This document shows positions 1-5,960 of a stretch of 9,625 bases of DNA, one piece after another; positions within the stretch are counted from its first letter, which is position 1, and each line of letters opens with the position of its first letter. Under the pieces are notes generated by a model, which saw nothing but the letters and a program-made list of their open reading frames with translations, searched no databases and was not told the origin of the DNA. A program made the translations under genes and the position numbers. Source of the DNA: Candidatus Zixiibacteriota bacterium (GTDB taxonomy: Bacteria; Zixibacteria; MSB-5A5; WJJR01); the NCBI GenBank assembly GCA_014729565.1, contig WJJR01000453.1, positions 1 through 9,625 on the forward strand, read 5' to 3'.

Positions 1-1
1 G

Positions 2-919
2 ATCTGGGTCTTGTGGCCGATGGCGTTTATCGTCGGCAGCAATCACGCATTCTATTTCCCGGCGTCGACCGCGTTGTTGCAGGAAATCCTGCCACCCGAG
101 GAGTACATGAATGCCAACGCTCTGCGCGAGGTGACGTTTCAGGTGGGCTCGTTGTCGGCGGCGGGCATCGCGGGATGGATTGTCGACACCTACGGATTGT
201 CGGGCGTGCTCTGGTTCGATGCATCGACCTACATCTTCTCGGCGTTCTGCATTTCACGCGTTCGCGCCGGACGCGTCGCCCATCCCGAACGCGACCAGGG
301 CGAAACCTACTGGGGCACCATCCGCTCCGGTCTTAATTATCTCTGGTCGAACAAACCGATCTTCATCTTCGGCATCATGTCGATGGTCCCGTTCGTCGCC
401 ATTATGGCACTCAACGTCCTGATGCCAACGTTCGTGAAGAACGTGTTAAATCAAGGCGCCGTGACATACGGACTGCTTGACATGGTCTACGGGATCGGCG
501 CATTTCTGGGCGCGGCTCTGGTGGGCGCGTTGGTCGTTGAACGGCATCACCAGAGCGCACTCCGATTATTCCTGCTCATGTCGGCGCTCGGTTATCTCGC
601 CTGCGCCTTCACCAGTCTGTTACCGGTCGCGTTCGTGTTGATTGGGTTAATCGGTGTGTTCAATTCGAGCTTCCGTGTGGTGAGCCAGACCTACCTGATG
701 CGTATCATTCCCGGCAAGCTGATGGGCCGCTGTACGTCGACCTTCTTCCAGATCTCACTGGTCGCGCAACTGTCGGTGATTTTCGGCGTCGGGTATATCT
801 CGGAGCACGTGACAATCAGCGCCGGTTTCTATCTGCTCTCCGCATTGCTGCTCGGTGCGATGATACACCTGTGGCTGCTGAACCGGCGATTGCCGGATAC
901 GGTCGTCAAGTCCACCTGA
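2..919 (+). CDS. MFS transporter, C-terminal part (5' end outside window)
   Basis: This is a partial integral membrane protein. The frame is open from base 2, so the internal TTG at 11 is not a convincing start. About 305 residues are visible, ending at TGA 917-919. The sequence reads as the second half of a major facilitator superfamily exporter of the MFS_3/EntS-like type. The stretch with 'AFYFPASTALLQEILP' followed by 'NANALREVTFQVG' is typical of the loop and helix before the mid-protein break in that group. It is followed by a charged cytoplasmic linker (SRVRAGRVAHPERDQGE) and then several hydrophobic helices. Such proteins export small molecules with proton antiport; the substrate cannot be inferred. 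The C-terminus is short and polar (NRRLPDTVVKST). The next gene starts 76 bases downstream on the same strand, so co-transcription is possible but not shown. The MFS assignment is firm, the subfamily less so. Confidence 0.85.
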   Translation: MWVLWPMAFIVGSNHAFYFPASTALLQEILPPEEYMNANALREVTFQVGSLSAAGIAGWIVDTYGLSGVLWFDASTYIFSAFCISRVRAGRVAHPERDQGETYWGTIRSGLNYLWSNKPIFIFGIMSMVPFVAIMALNVLMPTFVKNVLNQGAVTYGLLDMVYGIGAFLGAALVGALVVERHHQSALRLFLLMSALGYLACAFTSLLPVAFVLIGLIGVFNSSFRVVSQTYLMRIIPGKLMGRCTSTFFQISLVAQLSVIFGVGYISEHVTISAGFYLLSALLLGAMIHLWLLNRRLPDTVVKST

Positions 920-995
920 ACACCCGACATACTCCTTGACGGCACCGCAAAAGCGGCTCTCCATACCCGTCACAACCGGTGACCCGGGTACCTCA

Positions 996-1970
996 ATGAA
1001 CACTCAAGCCACCCCACCCATATCGGATGCCAACTTGGATGCGCCCGAAGTTGTTCAGCGGAAGCGGCCTCTGTGGCAATCCGCCCTCGGCATCCTGGTC
1101 ATTCTCGTCGCGTTCTTTTTCATTGGCCGGTCGATCTGGACCAGTTGGGAGACGGTGTCGACTTATGACTGGCGGTTTGATTTTGCCTGGCTGGGCGCCT
1201 CGGCGGTGCTCGTCTGGGTGTCGTTTTTCTTCTTCATCTGGCTCTGGCGCTTTCAATTGCAGACCCTTACCTCGCGCCGCCTGCGTTTCGCGTCGGCCTT
1301 TCGCATCTGGGTCCTCTCCAACATGGGCAAATACATGCCCGGCAAAGTGTGGGCGGTGGCCGGGATGATCTATCTGCTGAAGCGCGAGAATTTCTCGTCC
1401 TCACATGCCATCAGTTCGTCGATTCTGCACCAGGCGTACTCGATCACCGCGTCCGGGTTGTTCGTGATCGCGTTTCTAGGTACCGAAGTGCTCGGCGAAC
1501 TCCCGTGGGTTTCGCTGATCATCGGTGCCATCGTTGCATTGATTGTAATCTATCCGCCGTTTTTCACCCGCGCCGTCAACGTCGGCCTGCGCCTGATCAA
1601 GCGCGACCCGATCGCGATCTCGATCACCCCCATGCAGGCGATCGTCGTGTTCTTCGTCTATCTGCTTTCGTGGATTGTCTATGGCGTGTCGCTATGGACC
1701 ATGCTCAAAGGCCTGTCCCCTACCGACATCGGCATGTGGGAAGGCTCAGCGATCTTCGTCGCCGCCTACCTGATCGGCTTCCTCGCCGTCTTCGCTCCCG
1801 GCGGTCTGGGCGTCCGCGAGGGCATGCTGACCATTCTCCTGTCTGCCCACATGGACGCCAGCCTTGCCGGCATCGTCGCCGTCGCCGCCCGTCTCTGGAC
1901 ATCGGTCGTTGAACTGCTCGGATTGATCCCCATTGGTCTGGGTTTGGGACGGCCCACCCATACCTCCTAA
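996..1970 (+). CDS. Flippase-like membrane protein, LPG_synthase_TM / UPF0104 family
   Basis: This is a 324-residue polytopic inner-membrane protein. Two family motifs are clear: KYMPGKVW at residues 112-119 and FAPGGLGVREG at 266-276. Both are hallmarks of the lysylphosphatidylglycerol-synthase transmembrane / UPF0104 family. Hydrophobic segments lie near residues 29-46, 64-84, 150-162, 171-187, 213-235, 251-268 and 288-318. Members without a catalytic cytoplasmic domain, like this one, are usually thought to move or present lipid-linked sugars or aminoacylated lipids; that role is inferred from the family. I chose the ATG at 996. An in-frame TTG at 936 would add 20 polar residues with no family resemblance, and neither start has a good Shine-Dalgarno. 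The family usually has about 300-350 residues, so the protein is full length. It ends at TAA 1968-1970, before the control region of the fibre operon, and shows no link to that operon. Confidence 0.82.
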   Translation: MNTQATPPISDANLDAPEVVQRKRPLWQSALGILVILVAFFFIGRSIWTSWETVSTYDWRFDFAWLGASAVLVWVSFFFFIWLWRFQLQTLTSRRLRFASAFRIWVLSNMGKYMPGKVWAVAGMIYLLKRENFSSSHAISSSILHQAYSITASGLFVIAFLGTEVLGELPWVSLIIGAIVALIVIYPPFFTRAVNVGLRLIKRDPIAISITPMQAIVVFFVYLLSWIVYGVSLWTMLKGLSPTDIGMWEGSAIFVAAYLIGFLAVFAPGGLGVREGMLTILLSAHMDASLAGIVAVAARLWTSVVELLGLIPIGLGLGRPTHTS

Positions 1971-1980
1971 GTCTCTACCC

Positions 1981-2006
1981 TTCAGACTGTACTGAAATGC
2001 TGAAAT
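1981..2006. repeat. Small inverted and direct repeats upstream of the fibre promoter
   Basis: TTCAG (1981-1985) and CTGAA (1992-1996) form a 5-bp inverted repeat with a 6-base spacer. CTGAAAT occurs twice, at 1992-1998 and 2000-2006, in an 8-base direct repeat. Both lie just upstream of the promoter candidate at 2031-2039. They could be a regulator-binding site or the remains of a terminator for the upstream gene. There is no T-run, so a terminator is unlikely. The elements are short and may be chance. Confidence 0.25.
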
Positions 2007-2030
2007 TGTCGGGTAAAAGGACAAAAATTG

Positions 2031-2039
2031 TGCTATATT
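2031..2039 (+). promoter_or_regulatory. Candidate extended -10 promoter for the fibre operon
   Basis: TGC-TATATT fits an extended -10 element (TGn then TATATT at 2034-2039, 5 of 6 to TATAAT). There is no good -35 at 17 bp (positions 2011-2016 read gggtaa); extended -10 promoters can work with a weak -35. The surrounding bases (2001-2040) are AT-rich compared with the rest of the window. Transcription would start near 2045-2047, giving a leader of about 70 bases before the TTG at 2118. This is motif reading only. Confidence 0.4.
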
Positions 2040-2041
2040 AC

Positions 2042-2058
2042 CGCCGGCTGTTCCGGCG
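2042..2058 (+). other. GC-rich hairpin at the predicted 5' end of the fibre mRNA
   Basis: CGCCGG (2042-2047) pairs perfectly with CCGGCG (2053-2058) around the loop CTGTT. It falls at or just after the start expected from the TATATT at 2034-2039, so it could protect the 5' end of the transcript. It is not followed by a T-run and is therefore not a standard terminator. Confidence 0.35.
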
Positions 2059-2105
2059 TGTCATCAGAAGTCGTAGACTGCCCTTACTGATCGCCTCAGC
2101 ACCAC

Positions 2106-2112
2106 AAGGAGG
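2106..2112 (+). promoter_or_regulatory. Strong Shine-Dalgarno that sets a TTG start
   Basis: AAGGAGG is followed by five bases (AACAC) and then TTG at 2118. No in-frame ATG at a workable distance has a comparable site, and the residues after TTG make a good signal peptide. The TTG is therefore the likely initiator. Confidence 0.85.
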
Positions 2113-2117
2113 AACAC

Positions 2118-3986
2118 TTGTCGCATCACAAACTCACCGTCGTATGCCTGTGCCTATGTCTTGTTTTCATGTTGGGCATCACGGCCCTCGCCAATACACC
2201 CACCTCGATCAACGTCCAGGGGCGACTAACTGACGGCAGTGGCAACCCGCTTCCTCCCGGCATCAAATCGATCGGCTTTCGCATCTTCGACCAGGAGGCG
2301 GGCGGAACACAGATCTGGCCGGGCGGAGTGGCTGAAGTTCAGAGCATCACCAGCACCGCCGATGGTCTGTGGACCGCCTACGTCGGCGCCCTCGAACCGC
2401 TGACCGATTCGGTGTTTGCCGATTCCGTGCGGTGGTTGGAGATCGCCGTCGATGACGGTGTCAATCCGCTCACGGTTCTCCCCCGTGTGCGTCTTGTGAC
2501 CGGTCCGTATGCGCATCGCGTCTCATCTGTCGACGGTGCAACGGGCGGGACCATCACCTCCAAGATCAGTATCGGCCCCGGACATTCGAATCTCGGAGCG
2601 CACGCATTTGTTGCAGGCGAAAGTAACGCGGCCAACGGCTCTCATGCGGTCATTTCCGGTGGCGTCAATAATATCGCCCCGGGCCAGAACTCCGTCATCG
2701 GTGGCGGCGAAGGCAACCGTGTAACCGGCGACTACGCGGTTATTGGTGGAGGCGGCGGTTTCAACTCCTCCGACTCCAACCTCGCGTCCGGTTCGCGCTC
2801 GACAATCAGTGGCGGCCGGGGCAACCACGCGACTGCCGTATTTGCGGTTGTCTCGGGCGGCTCCGCCAATGAGGCTGAAGGTCTATCCTCGACGATTGGT
2901 GGCGGCGAGGGCAATATCGCCGGTCATCCGTATGCGGTTGTCTCCGGCGGGACAGCCAACACCGCTGATTCGATTCTGGCGACGATCTCCGGCGGCCTCG
3001 GCAACTACGTCTCGGGACGGGCCTCCACCATCGGCGGCGGTGAAGACAATTCCGCCGGTCCGAATCATGCAACCGTGGCTGGCGGCTTCGCGAACAATGC
3101 CAGTCGTGACCTCTCATGTATTGGTGGGGGCAAACTCAACGCCACATTGCGGGAAGCCAGTGTTGTCGCCGGTGGTCTATCGAATTCTGCTGGTGGTGCC
3201 GAGTCTGTCGTCGGTGGCGGCGCCAATAATCGCGCGTTCGGGAGGGGCTCGGTTATTCCAGGCGGCGCCCACAATTACACTGCAGGCGATTACTCCTTTG
3301 CTGGTGGGAAACACGCGAGTGTGCTCCACGCCGGCAGCTTCCTCTGGAACGGAAACAACAGCGATACTGTCGCAAGCACCGATATCAATCAATTCCTGAT
3401 CACCGCCGAGGGCGGAGTTGGGATCAACACCAATGAACCCGAAGGTGCCCTCGACGTGCGCTCGGGACCCAATGGAATCGGGCTCTACCTGCAAGCCGGA
3501 ACTCAGGACATCGCGTGGCCGTCAGGGCAGAATCTCCAATTGGGACAGTGGGACGACTCGACGTTCACCGAACGTGCGCGGTTCACGGGCACAGGACGCC
3601 TGGGTCTTAATGTGACTTCGGTGACCAATGTTCTCACACTACCCAACGACGCCAATGTGGGCGGGCGCGGCCTCGCCAACCGCTGGGATACCTATTCCTC
3701 CCGCCGCTGGAAACACGATATCGTGCCGCTCGACAGTGCGCTCGCACTGGTTGGGCAACTCCAGGGCGTCCGCTACAGGCACAACAGCGACAACACATCC
3801 GACATCGGTCTGATCGCCGAAGACGTTGGCGCCGTCATTCCCGAAATCGTGCAGTACGAAGACAACGGTGTCGATGCGCGCTCCGTCGATTACGCGCGGT
3901 TGGTCGCCGTTCTCATCGAGGCAGTCAAAGAACAGCAAATTCAAATACATCAGATGGCCCGGCAACTCGATCAACTCACGCAGTAA
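2118..3986 (+). CDS. Secreted repeat-fibre protein with S74 chaperone domain (copy 1)
   Basis: This is a 622-residue protein, probably exported and assembled as a surface or extracellular fibre. Residues 1-25 are a Sec signal peptide with a likely cut after ALA (A25). Residues 26-140 are a conserved beta domain starting 'INVQGRLTDG' and ending 'GPYAHRVSSVDGA', a module often seen at the N-terminus of bacterial tail-fibre-domain proteins. Residues 163-392 hold 15 repeat units of about 15 residues (consensus [SA]-x-[VI]-x-G-G-x-x-N-x-A), resembling YadA-head-like beta rolls. A linker with 'NQFLITAEGGVGINTN' follows. Residues 526-622 match the intramolecular chaperone of endosialidase (Peptidase_S74). 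S527 and K532 fit the Ser-Lys self-cleavage pair. 'IGLIAEDVGAVIPEIV' and 'VDYARLVAVLIEAVKEQQ' are typical of that domain, and the C-terminus looks coiled-coil. The family fold is a trimer. It is the first of three paralogues. No membrane anchor or sorting signal is seen. The binding target is unknown. Confidence 0.85.
   Translation: MSHHKLTVVCLCLCLVFMLGITALANTPTSINVQGRLTDGSGNPLPPGIKSIGFRIFDQEAGGTQIWPGGVAEVQSITSTADGLWTAYVGALEPLTDSVFADSVRWLEIAVDDGVNPLTVLPRVRLVTGPYAHRVSSVDGATGGTITSKISIGPGHSNLGAHAFVAGESNAANGSHAVISGGVNNIAPGQNSVIGGGEGNRVTGDYAVIGGGGGFNSSDSNLASGSRSTISGGRGNHATAVFAVVSGGSANEAEGLSSTIGGGEGNIAGHPYAVVSGGTANTADSILATISGGLGNYVSGRASTIGGGEDNSAGPNHATVAGGFANNASRDLSCIGGGKLNATLREASVVAGGLSNSAGGAESVVGGGANNRAFGRGSVIPGGAHNYTAGDYSFAGGKHASVLHAGSFLWNGNNSDTVASTDINQFLITAEGGVGINTNEPEGALDVRSGPNGIGLYLQAGTQDIAWPSGQNLQLGQWDDSTFTERARFTGTGRLGLNVTSVTNVLTLPNDANVGGRGLANRWDTYSSRRWKHDIVPLDSALALVGQLQGVRYRHNSDNTSDIGLIAEDVGAVIPEIVQYEDNGVDARSVDYARLVAVLIEAVKEQQIQIHQMARQLDQLTQ
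2604..3293 (+). repeat. 15-residue (45-bp) repeat array in fibre copy 1, 15 units
   Basis: Residues 163-392 split into one 14-residue unit, two 15-residue units, one 21-residue unit (207-227, bases 2736-2798) and eleven more 15-residue units. The core is GG-x-x-N-x-A. It repeats at the protein level; the DNA copies differ strongly at synonymous positions. The array carries the mature protein's single cysteine (C334). Confidence 0.85.
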
Positions 3987-3989
3987 AGG
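3985..3989 (+). promoter_or_regulatory. Shine-Dalgarno overlapping the stop codon of copy 1
   Basis: AAAGG overlaps the TAA stop at 3984-3986 and lies 9 bases before the ATG at 3999. The same element with the same spacing precedes copy 3. It supports translational coupling and shows that 3999, not the ATG at 3990 that abuts AAAGG, is the start. Confidence 0.75.
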
Positions 3990-3998
3990 ATGTGTCAC

Positions 3999-5948
3999 AT
4001 GTCTTACCGCAGTCGCATCATCACCGTCGTCTTGGTTCTCCTTTGTGCTCAGCTCGCTCACGCCAACGTGCCGAGTTCGATCACCGTTCAAGGCCGTCTC
4101 ACCGACGGTACCGGTACGCCGCTTCCAGCCGGTTCGAAGGATTTCAGTTTCCGGATTTTCACGAGCCCGGGTGGGGGCAGCCAAATATGGCCGTCCGTTG
4201 GCGCGGAAACACAGAGCATTTCGACCGATGCCGACGGTCTGTGGACGGCGCCGGTCGGCGCCGTTGTTCCACTCCCGGATTCGGTCTTCAACCAAACAGT
4301 CCGTTGGCTGGAAATCACGGTCGACGATGGCATCAATCCGGTGACGACACTTCCTCGCGTCCTGTTTCGAACAGGTCCTTATGCACATCGTGTATCCACC
4401 GTTGACGGGGCCACCGGCGGCGAGATTTCATCGAAAGTTTCGATCGGAGCCCTGCATACGAATACGGGGGAGCAAGCGTTCGTGGCCGGTCATCTCAATG
4501 CCGTGACCGGGGACTACTCGGTTGTCGGCGGTGGTCGCTATAATTACGTGTACGCTGACTACGCAACGATTGCCGGCGGTGGGGCCGTCTCGAAAAGTGA
4601 TTCCAATCATGCATCCGGTTACAATTCCACTATCAGCGGTGGCCAGGGGCATCTGGCAACCAATACCGGAGCCGTCATTGGCGGTGGTGAACACAACACG
4701 GTCGAGGGCCGACACGGAGTGGTCGGTGGCGGATTCAATAATAGCGCCGCGGACGATTATGCCACCGTACCGGGCGGACGAGAAAACCAGGCGACCGGTC
4801 GCAACAGTGTTGTCGGCGGGGGAGCGTACAGCTACGCCACGGGACCGGGGACAACTGTTTCCGGCGGCGATAGCAATTCCGCCGGCGGTACCTTCAGTGT
4901 TGTCGGCGGCGGCGATAACAACACCGCCTCGAGTTCATGGTCAACGATTTCGGGCGGCGAACGGAATTCAACAGACCAATGGTACTCCACTGTTGGCGGA
5001 GGAACCAACAACGAAGCGACCGGCACCAGCGCAACGGTCGCCGGGGGTGAGTCGAACGTGGCATCATCCTCGGAAACGACAGTGGGGGGTGGTCAATCCA
5101 ACAGCGCCACCGTCTCTGGCTGCACCATTGCCGGCGGCAGAAATAACGAAGCCGGTGCGTTGAGCGCAACGGTCGGCGGCGGTGATGACAACGTTGCCGA
5201 TGGGCTCTACGCGACCATTCCCGGGGGACAAAATAACCTTGCGGATGGTGCGGGTGCGTTCGCCGCCGGCCGCAACGCCCACGCACTCCACAATGGCTCG
5301 TTCGTGTGGAACAGTGATGCCTTCAACGTACTGGCATCCACGGCTGCGAATCAGTTCCTGATCCCCTCCGATGGCGGCGTGGGCATCGGCACCAATAACC
5401 CGCAGGGGGGACTCCACGTCACCTCCGGACCGAACAACAACGGGCTCTACATCACCGCGGGTGGACGCGATGTGGTCTGGCCCAATGGTCAGAACTTCCA
5501 ATTCGGCCAATGGGATGGCACAACGTTCAGTGAACGGGCCCGTTTCAACGGCGGTGGCTACCTGGGGATCAATACCACGAACGCCACCAATGTGTTGACA
5601 CTTCCGAACTTCGCCAATTCCGGCGGGCGCGGCCTCGCCAACAGCTGGGACACCTACTCCTCGCGCCGCTGGAAGCACGACATCCGGCCAATCACCGATG
5701 CACTCGAAACAGTCAAACAACTCCAGGGCGTGCACTACAAGCACAACAGCGACAATACCGATGACATCGGCTTAATCGCTGAAGATGTCGGCGCCGTGCT
5801 GCCGCAACTCGTGCAGTTCGAAGACAACGGTGTCGATGCGCGGTCACTCGACTACGCACGCCTCGTCGCCGTGCTCATCGAAGCGGTCAAGGAACAAAAT
5901 GCGCGCATAGATCAGCTCACTCAGCAAGTCGAACAGCTCACGCAGTAA
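3999..5948 (+). CDS. Secreted repeat-fibre protein with S74 chaperone domain (copy 2)
   Basis: This is a 649-residue paralogue of the preceding gene. I start it at ATG 3999 rather than the in-frame ATG at 3990, because the AAAGG is then 9 bases away and the N-terminus 'MSYRSRIITV' aligns directly with 'MFYRSCLLTV' of copy 3. A Sec signal peptide is likely cut after AHA (A22). The beta domain covers residues 23-138 (ITVQGRLTDG to GPYAHRVSTVDGA). The repeat array spans 160-419 and has 17 units, the longest of the three. After that come 'NQFLIPSDGGVGIGTN' and the S74 chaperone domain at 553-649, with S554 and K559 as the expected self-cleavage pair and a C-terminal coiled coil ending QLTQ. From residue 255 the repeats alternate strictly between (P/S/A)GG and GGG forms. 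It probably forms a trimeric extracellular fibre. A role in adhesion or cell-cell contact is an inference. Confidence 0.85.
   Translation: MSYRSRIITVVLVLLCAQLAHANVPSSITVQGRLTDGTGTPLPAGSKDFSFRIFTSPGGGSQIWPSVGAETQSISTDADGLWTAPVGAVVPLPDSVFNQTVRWLEITVDDGINPVTTLPRVLFRTGPYAHRVSTVDGATGGEISSKVSIGALHTNTGEQAFVAGHLNAVTGDYSVVGGGRYNYVYADYATIAGGGAVSKSDSNHASGYNSTISGGQGHLATNTGAVIGGGEHNTVEGRHGVVGGGFNNSAADDYATVPGGRENQATGRNSVVGGGAYSYATGPGTTVSGGDSNSAGGTFSVVGGGDNNTASSSWSTISGGERNSTDQWYSTVGGGTNNEATGTSATVAGGESNVASSSETTVGGGQSNSATVSGCTIAGGRNNEAGALSATVGGGDDNVADGLYATIPGGQNNLADGAGAFAAGRNAHALHNGSFVWNSDAFNVLASTAANQFLIPSDGGVGIGTNNPQGGLHVTSGPNNNGLYITAGGRDVVWPNGQNFQFGQWDGTTFSERARFNGGGYLGINTTNATNVLTLPNFANSGGRGLANSWDTYSSRRWKHDIRPITDALETVKQLQGVHYKHNSDNTDDIGLIAEDVGAVLPQLVQFEDNGVDARSLDYARLVAVLIEAVKEQNARIDQLTQQVEQLTQ
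4476..5255 (+). repeat. 15-residue repeat array in fibre copy 2, 17 units with 30-residue super-period
   Basis: Residues 160-419 comprise a 14-residue unit, one 15-residue unit, the 21-residue unit (189-209, bases 4563-4625) and fourteen more 15-residue units. From residue 255 to 419 the units alternate VPGG, VGGG, VSGG, VGGG, ISGG, VGGG, VAGG, VGGG, IAGG, VGGG, IPGG, so the real repeating block there is 30 residues (90 bp). Confidence 0.85.
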
Positions 5949-5951
5949 AGG
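5947..5951 (+). promoter_or_regulatory. Shine-Dalgarno overlapping the stop codon of copy 2
   Basis: AAAGG overlaps the TAA at 5946-5948 and sits 9 bases before ATG 5961. The junction ctcacgcagtaaaggatgtg (5937-5956) is identical to that at 3975-3994, so the junction itself was duplicated. Confidence 0.75.
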
Positions 5952-5960
5952 ATGTGATCC

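Noticed and set aside
1349..1912. Arg-rich open frame inside the flippase-like gene
   Set aside because: The Arg/His-rich composition is typical of a shifted frame of a GC-rich gene. The other frame has clear family motifs.
1997..2233. 78-codon open frame over the fibre promoter and signal peptide region
   Set aside because: It lacks a ribosome site, overlaps the strongly supported start at 2118 and has no family resemblance.
3639..4388. Long open frame on the - strand (249 codons)
   Set aside because: It lies across the end of fibre copy 1 and the start of copy 2, which have strong domain evidence. It has no recognisable family and arises from GC-rich codon bias.
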